DNA from: Ischnura elegans
Lineage: Eukaryota > Arthropoda > Insecta > Odonata > Coenagrionidae
Assembly (NCBI RefSeq): GCF_921293095.1
Contig: NC_060246.1
Coordinates: 132,556,198 to 132,620,197, forward strand
Length of the DNA stretch: 64,000 bases
Direction: 5' to 3'
Shown here: positions 35,300 to 47,342 of the stretch, piece after piece
Position numbering within the stretch: the first letter of the stretch is position 1
Layout: each line of letters begins with the position of its first letter
Position numbers and translations under genes: made by a program
The notes under the pieces: generated by a model
The model's database searches: none
Told to the model about the DNA's origin: nothing
What the model saw: the letters and a program-made list of their open reading frames with translations, nothing else

Positions 35300-36464
35300 T
35301 AGATACGTGCGAATAGTATAATAGTATCCATGAATACTCGAATACCTCAAATACTACAAAGTATTCGATATCTCGAATAGTTATGCTACAGGTACCGTCT
35401 TGAATACCTCGAATACCTTGAGTTTTGCATCATACACTGTCGCACGCACATCGTTGGTAGTTGACTCAGAAAAATGTACAGAACTGTAGTCGTTTAGTGC
35501 ATGCAGCGTCGTTTTAGGCAAGTTGACGAATTACATCAAATTCGTGGATTAGAGCGGTGAAAAGAGTTTGATGTAGACTTAGCATTCTGGCAAAACTCGA
35601 TATCCTAGCAGCTGAGCTTCTCGGAAGTTGATGCGGTATTTTTTTTCAAAAACATATATCAAGTTACAATTTATGAGTTATGCTATAATTCTCTATTGTC
35701 ACAGTCACAGACGAAGGGATATTTTCTCAAGATATTTGGTTTCTCCCTGCTAGCAATTCAAATTCATCTGCTTATCTCGTGAGAACTTCCAAAGATGGAC
35801 TGAAAATAATTGAAGAAGAAGAAAATCCGGTGGAGAAGCGCGTGTATATTGCAAAACACCTCGGATTGTCCACTAGCACTTGCAAGTAGGAGTGAGGGTA
35901 AAGCAAGCTACCTGTTAAAAAATGAAGTTGGATGAAGCCGAGTATCAGATCGGCGTGCCGCTGAAATGGCGTTTAGCAGATAAGAGTATATACATCAGAC
36001 AGAAATTCATCGTAGCAGTGTATGAGCTGAGACGGCATGCAATCATTTTTTCGCGAGGTGGTGTGTCCCCTTAGGATGTTTGAAAGAGATGTTAGTTGAA
36101 TCAACAATAAGCCCAAATTGTTTCCATAAAATTAAAATATTCCATTAATCAGGTAAATTCCTGTTTGAATCCTTTCAAGGAAATCTCAAATACTCGCCAA
36201 AATCCAGGGTTTCCTGCTGCATAGGCAACCTAGTCAAACATTTCTGCATTCATAGTTTTTTTCGTCCCCCCTAAAAAACGATAGATCGAGGTTCCACCGT
36301 ATACCTTTTTATTAACATATTCATTAAGGGAAATAGAAGAAAAAATGTACGTTCAATATGCTTTGCACAATTCTAGTATTTGAGGTATTCGAACATTCGA
36401 GCAATGATTTCATATTCGAATTCGATATTCGAGTTTGAGAAATCTGCTATTCGACCCATCTCTA
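35300..36464. mobile_element. hAT element, 1,165 bp, with 8-bp target duplication and nested Tigger fragment
   Basis: ATTAAAAG is duplicated at 35292-35299 and 36465-36472. Ends are TAGATACGTGCGAATAG and, inward from the right, TAGAGATGGGTCGAATAG. Both have sub-terminal arrays of TCGAATA/TATTCGA words. A pogo-type fragment occupies the middle. Confidence 0.88.
35790..36303 (+). pseudogene. Pogo/Tigger transposon fragment inside the hAT
   Basis: A short frame reads DGLKIIEEEENPVEKRVYIA then KHLGLSTSTCK before a stop. This resembles the N-terminal helix-turn-helix of Tigger transposases (IAKELGIPxSTxS). The right end, read on the minus strand, is ACGGTGGAACCTCGATCTAT, a classic Tigger terminus. 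The matching left terminus was not found, so the copy is 5'-truncated or scrambled. Confidence 0.55.
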
Positions 36465-36479
36465 ATTAAAAGAAAAGTC

Positions 36480-39400
36480 ATCAGAATAATACATTTTATT
36501 TTATCATCACTTAGCACTTATTCAACGTAAAAAATACAAAAAAGATAGCCAGAAAGCATGTTTTTCTTTGCTATTCAATTATGAACAAGTCAATAGGCAA
36601 ATCATCACTATTTCATCTATGTGTGGCGCAGAATGAACTAAACCAATTAACTTCTATTTTCTGTGGTAGGAACATACACAATACAAAGTAAATAATGGTT
36701 AATAAATATAATCGTAAAAACATTATGCACACTATTACATGAAATACAGATGGGACAAAAATACTCACAGAGCCATTTACCTACAATAATTTTTTATAAA
36801 AATGTCCTCTATTATGAAAATATTACAAAACTAATAATTTGGTAAATGCAAGGCTCTATGGGACACTCTTAAATCTGCTTCTTCGAGTACAAATAATTTA
36901 TGGAGAAAGGTTCTCCAAATTTGGCAACTGCAATGCGATAATATGCCATCATTTCTGACAGAACAACTTCAACTAAGGGAATACAGATTCCTAGGTGATC
37001 AATTTGCCATTAAAATACCTTTATCCACACAAATCAATTTCATTGTTATTTATATTGGTGAGATAATCTTTGAATGTACTCTGGCTCCAGTAACCAATAC
37101 CCTTTGATTCACATTCCAATGAAATGTGGGAACTTGCCGCAGTTATTTTCATGCGACTGTGTTCAGGCATTATCAATTAATTTTCAACAAAAAATAAATA
37201 ATAAATACCAGAGGAAAATTTGCAATATAAACTAAAACCTCAGCATAGGTGGTTATTTCCTGTTATATGGGGAGCAATTTGAGAGAAGAAATTGTTACAT
37301 TAAAAAAAAAGAGTTATTATCACTTAGGATATGCGTGCAATCACACATGGCTTATTGGTGTTCTAAATCCCACACTAATGTCATCATGAGCACATGACAT
37401 TTCCACAGTGTAACATAAACACTTTCACAGTGAGACCCACCAATGCATCATCCATCTGAACAAATCCACAAAATCATTTCCACAAAAATTGGTTACCATA
37501 ATTTCCATCTCAAATTCTGAATATTCATGAACAACTATGTAGCATTAAAAAAATCTGCCAACTATAAAAATGTATTCTTTATGCACACAGATAAAAATTG
37601 AAACAGCAAACATGGCTGACCAATCAATACATAGCAACTTTACAAAATCTTACTTTGTTGACAAAAATTATTTTCCATGATAAGAATCACAGCTAATCAT
37701 CATAAGTAAATTGGAATACCACTGGAATAGTCTCTCATAAAATGATAAATATATAGCTTTCAAATTTCACCAAAAGCTAAGGTAGGACAAGATTATGTCA
37801 ACTGTACATCAACTTGCTATTCTTTCGAATCTTTCATCAATGGGCCTTCGTTGGGACTTAGTATGTATTAGAATAAAAGCCAATGTGATGGGTACATGTG
37901 GAGATATTATAATCGCATCATGAAAATTTTGAACAAATAAATCTATGCAAGAGATATATTGAAAGCCAAGATAAAAGCAGTTGTACTTTTGTGATTTATG
38001 AAATTGAAGAAACAATGATGTTCTTACTCCCATTGACATGTTCTTCAACTGTCACAAGACCAGATTACACACTATAGCCAAAACTACTCAGTTTCTGATA
38101 GGTCAATAATTTAGAAAGGTTGAAACAAAATACAATAATAATAAAATGGTAAATGTGATAATCCATTTAGTAGTAATTAGTTTACAGACTTACTTTAAAT
38201 TACAACAAAACTTGTCACTAGAAATTTTAAACTCTGAGAAATATCTTTTTGGAGGCAAGGCACGTATCGCTCTGTATCTATGTTATTTGTTTATATTACA
38301 TAAACAGTGCAAGTTATAGTGTTAAATTTTCAAGGAACGAGGAGGTAAAAACACTTTGAATGCTAAAAACAGAGGAATTGTAGTAAACTAATTGAATATG
38401 CACATCTACATAGCTTGGTAACAGAATTGTTATCTGTAGCAATATGCCACGTGATTTTTATGAGGCTTAACAATTCGACCATAGATATTTCCATTTTCAT
38501 GACAGTGCAAGGCTGAAAAGGAATTTTAATAGAGAAAATGGAAGAAATAATAATTTTTGGAGGCTTCCACCTAATAAACGATTCTTTATTGGGCAATATG
38601 ACAAATGAAGAATACTCTGATAAGCAAGTACCATTCAGAGGGAGTTGAATATGAGTGAATGTAACTTACATCTAGAATCAATTTCCCACCTTTTTCAATT
38701 GATGCCCTTCATAACTACAAGGGAATTTCAGAAAGGAGGCAGAAACCACATGAATTGTTCAGCAGAAAAAGTAACCTTTTCCATTGAGAGAGAATGTCTC
38801 TAAATAGGCAGAAATATGCATTAAAATATCCTGTACACACTGCAAAAATTTCCTACAATTTAAGGCAAAATGGTTTTCAATTCATACTCCATTTCAACTA
38901 AAGAGAATGACAGGAATCATTTTTCAGTCAGAAGTTAATTTCTGAAAAACCCTAGATAACTCATGAAATGATGCTGTTTGTACATTGATGTCTAAAGCTT
39001 AAATGCTCACAGCAGTAGTTTAAAAATATCTACCTTTTGTTATTGCTTTTTATCTCAACTCATCACTTCAATTGAATATACGTGGCATACACTATTATTA
39101 CATTTTAATATGTAGAGGATATATGATTAAGAGTTGAATGCTTTAACAGTTAAGTTCAATGGATACAAGTTTTTAACACAAGGAGCAAAACTCAGAGAAC
39201 AGACTTAATGAATTTCCCCACTAGCACTAAAATCCAGAAGTGGAATCAGATATTATTTTGAATGAATCCAAGCGTGCCTAATAAAATGCATTCATCCAGT
39301 GTTTAAAATAATTGATTTCCTATCATTTGAGTAATAGGATTACGGTAGGGTTCTGTGACAGTATTTCACATGTTACATGTAGATTCATGGCCAAGGAACA

Positions 39401-42400
39401 CATTAAAATGAAGGGAGCTCATGGTCCTGACCACAATCTAATTGAATAATCTTTGTCCTTAAGGGAGCACTGACTGCCTCAATTTCAACAGTTTTTACTT
39501 ATTTCAAGCAATGCTTTAGGTAGAGACCCTAAGTGTTAATAGGCATGTACTTCCACAGTCAATAATTCCAATTAAGAAAGTAAAACCTTTCAGTTGAGTC
39601 ATCAAATGCAAGAATTTTGAGATGGTTGAAAGCAGTAATAAATCAGAATATCAGCATAAAATTAATCCTCATGACCCTTTTCGGTGAAGTAAACATAAAA
39701 ATCAATTTTTCAAAATATTTCTGACTCTTATAATTGAAACCCTGAAAATAAATTGCACAATTGGGAATCATTGGGCAATAAAGAATTTGCCTACAATGAG
39801 ATAAGAAAGCTTACAAATTCCTTCAAGCTGAGCATTAATAAATTTATTTTACATTAATGTATTCGAAAACCTCTCTCAGCTTTGGATCCAACCCTTCAGG
39901 AGAATTAAGATATACATGGACTATTTCAAGGATATAATACACCAAACAACAGTCAAAATAGTACTTCTCATTATATTTCAAGGTACAGTGATATTTTGAA
40001 TTCTTTTGCATTAAAGCACTCAATCATTGGTGAGATGAACAATCTCACAGTTAAGCTAATCCCAAAAATTGGACGGGAAATATATATGTTATCAAAAGTT
40101 AGGTAAGGAAGTTCAATGCCTACATGTATACATATGCTATTTATAAATGGAATACTATTAGTTTTGAGGTTGTTTTTCTTGCATATGATAGCCATCATAT
40201 GCAAGTATATTTGTATACATATAACTCATTACTGATTTTTTTCCTAAACAATCTCTCCTTCCCCAAAATATGTTTACCATCAAATTCAATGATAAAAATA
40301 ATCCACCAAATTTTATTGCAATAAATGGTTATTACGGTTATCAACAACGGAAATGCATCTAACCTTCCATGCGTCAAAAGTACTCTTTTAGTACCCTCTT
40401 CTATCAGCCATAGTCTGTTGTGACTACGCCTTAGTTTTAACAGATTGGCAGCCATTCGGACTTACAAAGCTTAAACTGGGATGCACACTTGGTGGCTTGG
40501 TGGGAGATTCAAAGCCATGACTACATTATGAAAATAAGTTGATAGACGAAGGAATAAAAGGCATACATAATCTCATACCAGGAAACTCAACTGAAAACAT
40601 CAAGAGCAAAAGATCGGAGGTATTATACTAAAAAACTTAATATATAGATAGCGAAAGAGGCCAACTTAGTCAAAAATTCACACAGTATTCCACGCAAATG
40701 TTTTGGCATTTCAAAAAGTGTCCAATGAAAATGTTATGGAAGTGATTGATAAATTAAGGAAGTTAGTTATATTGGGCTAATAGGCTTACGTTTCCTCCCA
40801 TGTATTCCTGCTGATGGGGTACCCATGGAAATAAGAGCGATGACAGAAAAAGATCACGTCAAGTAATCCATGCCAATCAAACCATTGATAGAAAAAAGGT
40901 GAGGCAGATGTTTGAAAATAATTAGATCAAGGTTAACATGTACATGCTTTCACAGGAATTTAGTGGCTTAGATTTGCATCCACCCTTCCATGGAGGACCT
41001 AGATAGCAATCTCATTCAGCAGAATGTTTCTCAGACAAAAATTAGGTATTCGTTCATAAGAAGATTGCACAGACAAACAATGTCAAGGATTATGAGCCTT
41101 GCATATAGAAAGACTAAAATTCTCAATTGAATATTTAAAAACTTAAGATTTTCTAATGCTAGGTGCTGTTTGAGAAATACCCTATTTCATTTTGAAATCC
41201 AGATTTTTGGGATGAATGGGATCACCATTAATATCGTGTATTTTTTTTCACCCACCCAAACTGAACTGAAGTACATATAATTCTTTATAAGATTAAATCC
41301 AATTTCCAAAGAAGCAATTTGATACCATTGTCTATTATGGAACCATATAATGAAGACACTGTGGCAGATATATGAACAAATATTGCAACAGAAAAGATAA
41401 GGAATTTATGTCAATTCCTCCGATAATTTATTATTTTTTTAAATAAAATTATGCATCAAATAAACTTTTCTCAAAATTTCAATACTGTGTAGAAAATAAA
41501 GGCTGCCTCCAATTTCATAGCGATATGAAAAATACCTACCTAATAAAATAATAACCCATTTCATCTAATGCATGCCTCTTCCAGGTGAAGTTCATATCCA
41601 ATTTTTTTAAAAGAGGTATTTCCACATCTTAAATTACTTCCATGGAAGTAACCATCTGCATGAATATTCATATTACCAACTAGCTCCCCAATAACTTCCT
41701 CAATTTGCCTCAAAGTTCTTCATAGCATAGTCAACAAACTCTCATCTCAGGAATTGAGAACATTTCTGATATCTCCATCTTTTTCCAACCTTACTTTCAC
41801 ATTTAGGTAATATCCTGTCACATAGTCGGCACAAGATAAATGCAACTGAAAAACTGTCTTTCAACCTATAGATGGTAGGGAAAAGACTTGATATTCATCA
41901 CACACGTAGGGGATACATTATACAATGATATATGAGCTTCCACCCCAATTACAAAGACAAAGATGATATTTCTATTAAATAGACAGTAGAAAAGACAAGG
42001 GAATTGCAGGAAACCTAGACCTAAACTCCACAGGGATGATTTTAACCACGAATAAATTTGTTCAGCCCAAGATAAGGGCTACCCTGAATGCATTAGTACA
42101 GTCTCTAATCCTCATTTGAACACAGAAAACATATTAAAATTTTAAACTTAAAAATTGCATTTAATTGTTCTGCATAGCAATTCTAGAATGTTATAAAATG
42201 TACTGATAGCAAAATTAAGAGGAAATGTTTTTATAAATAATAATTTCTTCGGAAATATATATCCTGCTGCAAGATACAATAGTTCTCAATGTATGAATCA
42301 AGTATTTTCAAGACCACCCTCCTTTTTGGTTATACATTATGGCTCATGATATGCCTAGCTTCAATACATGCAAACGGATAAAAGTCAGAGCTCAATTGGA

Positions 42401-43460
42401 TTTTTAAAACCCCAGTACTTTCGCAATATTCTTTTAGATAGCATTTAATTTAATTCCTATCAATATTCATGGGTATTAAGATTTAAAATTTCATAATCAA
42501 CTTGATACAAAAGAATACTGTTTAGTACAGAGATTACAAAAATCTTACTTTATTTCTAAAAAATTACAGATTACAGGTTTACTTAAAATAAATATACTAC
42601 CAGCAATTATAATGGCAGCCTTGGAAGTATATTTTTTTACTCAGAAATGAAAATAGCCAATTGAAGTGATTTTTACAAGCCTTAGCAAGAGGACTGAGCT
42701 TGATAGCATAATACAAATTTTCAAAGAGCCCAATTGATGAATCAATAAAAACTAAATTAATGCAACTGAAAATGCACGTTCACAAAAGTTAAAATATGAC
42801 CATAAAAGGAATATTTTTCATAGAGATATCCACATGTTCTTCAATAAAATCTAGCCCAAATCAAACTTTGAGGCAATGAAAATTTTGGAATAACTTGATC
42901 AGCTATCCAAGGAAGACTTTGGCAATATTAAACTACTAGACTAATTCAATCTAGATATCATCACCTGAGCAAAACCAAGAGATTTGTGAATAAAATAGGC
43001 TATGCATAAATTAATTAATTTACAACTGAAATACACAAAATACATAGCTATTCAATATGTACCCAACATTTGCATTTTTCAAGTCGAGAACCATCAAAAT
43101 CCTTTCACACATTTATTTTCATCAGAACCTACTCACATCATTTTCACCCAATTAAACACACTTATGGCAGTATCTATATGTCCTTCTGCAGTTTTCTGGC
43201 AATAAAAAATGTGCACTTTGGAAATCAGCAATCAGCAACTTTAGACAACCTCTAACGCATGGTAGCATTGTTGAGACTCCGTCTGTAAAAAAATCAGCAA
43301 ATAAATAAAATGAAATACTAAATAAAATAAGTACAAATTTGTATCTATGTATTGAGAAGAATCATGAGAAAGAAGCTCTAAATGAATTATACATCTATGA
43401 GTAAGGTATCAAAGTAATTGCAACCATACAGCAAAAAAAAAAGAAAAAATGAATAGCATA
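36480..43460. other. Long gene-poor stretch downstream of DCLK
   Basis: About 7 kb of AT-rich DNA without recognisable exons on either strand. An 86-codon minus-strand frame at 40455-40195 starts MAANLLKLRRSHNRLWLIEE in fair context but matches no family I know. It is noted only as unexplained. An imperfect palindrome TTGCATATGAT-AGCC-ATCATATGCAA lies at 40179-40204. Confidence 0.5.
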
Positions 43461-43462
43461 TA

Positions 43463-44772
43463 CAGTGGAACTTGGTTAGTACGTTCCTCCTTAGTACGTT
43501 TTCCTCCTTAGTACGGCGATTTCCCTCGGTCCCGGTACCATCCGAACAAAATACAGGTAAAAGAATTTGGTTAGTACGTTTGAAAAAATTGCGCTTTCCT
43601 GGTTAGTACGCTCAATTGCTTGCCGTGACACAACCCGCAATTCGTTCTCTAGTGTCTTCTTAAGGGTCGCAAACGTCTGAATTCATGATTTAATTTATTA
43701 TCATTAGTCATTAACATTCTTCCATTCATTCCACATCTCTTTCTTCTACCGTAATTTATCCAAATGCATTTCTGAATTCTTGTGACGTGATGAAAAATAA
43801 AATGCGGCCATTTTTCGGGAATGTCTGACTATGAAAAACTACAACCAATAAGAAGCCCCAATTTTCCCCACCCCGAGCTCCTCACCTTCTGTTGCCTTTG
43901 GAGCGCTTGGGAGTGCCCACTGCTGCGCACAAAGTTCGTGAGTGGGCAATTGTTGCTATTGCACGAGTTATCATGATGAAGAAATGAGTCAGACAATTTC
44001 CACATTATCTAAAGCAGTACTGTTCCATAAACTCGACGTCGTGCGTATTTACTTGACTACTGTTGCGGGAGCAGACGATCCTCAGGATCTCCACGCGAAG
44101 CTCAGCTTAAAAATAATTGATCTCGGAACGAAAGCAGACGACATAAGACAAATTTTGAAAGTAAATTTCAACTGTTTAATATAAAATTTTCTTGTAATTA
44201 CGTCGTAATCTAATAATCTTGCGTGTCATCAGTCGATATATCGATCGATTTTACAATCGAAATGGTATCATTCCAGAAGCAAATGTCTACGGCTGTTGCC
44301 GTAATTTGAAAGTCAATATAATTTTGCCCAATTTTTATGATGTTTAAAAAACCAGTTGACTAACTCCGGGTTGTTGTTATATTCTCCGAGTATGCTGTGA
44401 GAAAGAAAAATGACTTGTCTTCGCTTGTCTGAGCTTCACTCGTCCTCGTTCTGTAAATATATATAGGATAAATCACGGGAGATAGACGCCGTAATCATGA
44501 AATCGTCTCCGGGATGTCCATGAAAAATTGCGATTTTTATTCACATGGTATTGTTTTTCATGGTAGCGCTCATTTTCTTGATTTTAAATGTGAAAAGAGT
44601 TCAGGAAGGCGATCCTATGAGAACTACCGATAGTAATTGTAATTATGACGACTTTTTCACTGATTGCAATAACCCCGACTGCTATTATTTACTTTCCTCG
44701 TTAGTACGTTTTCCTGGTTAGTACGTTCATTTTTCGTGGTCCCTTCAGAAACGTACTAACCAAGTTCCACTG
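43463..44772. mobile_element. Tigger/pogo-type element, 1,310 bp, TA-flanked
   Basis: Perfect 23-bp inverted ends, 43463-43485 and 44750-44772, beginning CAGTGGAACTTGGTTAGTAC, flanked by TA on both sides. GGTTAGTACG recurs several times just inside each end. No Tigger transposase is seen. An 80-codon plus-strand frame (43942-44184; contains MSQTISTLSKAVLFHKLDVV) is unrecognised and may be captured host sequence or chance. Confidence 0.88.
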
Positions 44773-44774
44773 TA

Positions 44775-47096
44775 TATACATGGTCAACCTATTGTGAAGT
44801 GTATATGTTTAACTTTAAGTCTGCTTTTCAATCATAACTCCTTTATTTTTATTCAAATTTACTTATATCATTGCTAATTTGAAAGGTCTATTCAAGCTTT
44901 ATAAAACAATTCAAGGTCATTACACCCATAAAATCGATCCCTTTTCCGATACTTCACATCAAACATCGATACGAGTGATATATCACCTGAGCTAAATTTT
45001 GTAACACCTTCTTCGATAAGAGGCATAGTTTTCATGAAAAAACTGTTTGATAACATGATTTTTCGCATGAAAATACAACTATTCAATCATGAATAACTCT
45101 AAAATGATTGATTAAAAAAATAACATATTTCCACATTTTATCTTCAAGTTTAGTCATCCATCTATTTCCAGGGTTACTTTGAGAAAAAATTTCCACCCAC
45201 AAGACAGGGTGGAACCCTCCCACCCCAGGGAGGAAGCGTCTATCGGAACTATGTCACTAATGTTTCTAAGGTTCTGGATTTCCTATCCCGCTAAATGACT
45301 CATGATGTGAGAAACAAAGATGGGGGTAATGAGATGATACCAACAACTTCTTCTCTTCTGGACAAATAATGCTCACAAAACATTGTGGCGTACTAAGTAA
45401 GAGATTATTAAGTTTTGGAGAACAAATTAAAAGCTAGTGAACAATCATAAAATGTCATGCAGGATAAAATATTTAAGCACCTCAATTACTCACATCAAGA
45501 GAGAGATTGAAACTTTCCCAGAACAGTTAACACACATTCCATCAACTCGATTTGATAAGGTGAAATTATTTTGACAAATTTATCCTCATGCTATGAGTCT
45601 ATGACATATATATGTATTGTCCATAAAAGTATGATGCGAAGAAATAAAAAAATCCAGATTCAAAGTAGCAAAACAAAACCATTTCAATACCAAATGCTTA
45701 GGAAACAAATATGTATCACTAAAAGAGTAAGAAAGACTGGAATACCAGTGAAATCAATCAAATGCCAATATTTACCATAAAAATATAATGCCTTTGTCTC
45801 AACTTCATACCTGATTATAGCTGAGAAAAATATTTTACATCAAAACCTTATTTCCGTCAACAACGATTAAAAACAATAACCTTTTAAACCATATATGTAC
45901 CACCTTTTGAACCAAATCATATGAAAGGAATACTGACTAAGTACACCCATTAATGGCACTTCCAATAAGGGCAATTTCATCTGATAAATGAAGAATGGAG
46001 TTCATTCATGCATTCAATTAGTTCACAAAGTAAACACATAGTAAGTGGACTACAGTACAATCTCACCAAAAAATGGATTACACTAATTGAACGCAAAAAT
46101 GCATTTCAGCAAAATTACCACATCAACAGGTTTTCTCTGGTCATAAGTCGTGGGCCAAATTGAGGATGATTGACCATTTTGTGTGGCAGCACCAAATCTG
46201 TCAACTGTGTGTCCTACCAGTGGGTAGTATTGGCATATCAAGTTTTATGCATCAAACTTCTTACTTCACTCATTGTCGATAGTGGAAAAATGAAGAAAAT
46301 CCAGAAATTTTCCATCAATCAGGGAGTAAGTTGGGTGTTACCCAACAGTGGGTCACTGGCAATGTGTTAATCCTTCCCAAGAATTAAGTATGGCAAAAAG
46401 GAATAATCCTATGGAATTCAAAGAATTTCTGGAAACGAGAGTCTATATCATATGAAGTTAATGACAGCAAAGATGAAATAAGGCACCGAAAACACACAAA
46501 AAATGGTTACAAATTGGAGCAATAGGAAAAATAAAAATAGAATTTACAAGAAAGCAGAGAGAGAGAGAATTTGTTAGCAATGCCTCACATCATATGGCAT
46601 AATCATCCAGCATACTTTATAACTTTTTTGCCAAACCAAACTTCACGTGGAATCACTGAGTGAGTAAAGTGGCTTGTTTTACCATTAGTTTCTGAAGAAC
46701 ACCAATATATTTTAATAATGGTCTCATAGAACATGATAGTGTGGGAAAACAAATGACCTTGCGGCATTGATAGTAAATTTTGATTTAGAGCAACTTGAGA
46801 TTTACAACAAGAAATGAATCAATTCACCAAAATTACAAGCACAGATCTCCTGGATAAGGAACCAAAGCCCGTAAATAATTCTATCACAGTCATTTTCATC
46901 ACCCATGCATACTTGGCATGTAAGTACCTCACCACAAGCATATAAAAAAAATTCAATGATGCACCTCAAATTTCTACCACTAAACAAGACTATGTGATTT
47001 GAGCACATATCCAGGCAATCAATCCATGGCAAGTAAAAGTCTATGGGTACTGGGCAGAGCAAAGAATGTTGCAAATAGGCAACTGATGCAGAGAAC
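44775..47096. other. Probable DCLK 3' untranslated and downstream DNA
   Basis: Lies directly after the DCLK stop on the minus strand. Several TTTATT words (minus-strand AATAAA) occur, for example near 44842, but none can be chosen as the true polyadenylation site. A GC-rich patch with a small hairpin (GGGTGGAACCCTCCCACCC) lies at about 45209-45227. No other gene seen. Confidence 0.45.
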
Positions 47097-47342
47097 TCAT
47101 GAGGAAATGATAGAGGGGCAGAATAATCGACATACGGATGAAAGCAGTTTGGCATCGTCCTCATCATCGTCGTCGTCTTCGTCCGCATCATCATCTTGGC
47201 TCTGCACCTCCCCATGGTGATTCTGCTGATCAACTTCCACCATCTGACCACCATCGAATCGCATGCCCAGCTCTTCATACACTCTGGCTCTGATATCACT
47301 TTCTGGGCCACCACCACCAAAACCATTGCCCATATCACCATC
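47097..47342 (-). CDS. DCLK: DCLK terminal exon: acidic C-terminal tail
   Basis: A 246-nt exon from acceptor TTTGCGCTCAG, phase 0, to a TAA stop at 47097. Its 81 residues begin [19 protein letters not shown], contain [12 protein letters not shown], then a run of Asp/Glu coded by a (GAT/GAC)n tract at about 47150-47190, and end LFCPSIISS. Acceptor, phase and open frame fit the previous exon, and a Gly-rich then acidic tail is plausible. It does not resemble the vertebrate DCLK tail, and the intron is 4.45 kb, so an extra or alternative last exon is possible. The overlapping 194-codon frame on the same strand is out of phase. Confidence 0.72.
   Translation of the reverse strand, partial: DGDMGNGFGGGGPESDIRARVYEELGMRFDGGQMVEVDQQNHHGEVQSQDDDADEDDDDDEDDAKLLSSVCRLFCPSIISS

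Noticed and set aside
40195-40455. 86-codon minus-strand frame MAANLLKLRRSHNRL... as a gene
   Set aside because: It has a plausible start context but no family resemblance, no splice support I could trust, and a hydrophobic end from AT-rich DNA. Left as unexplained.
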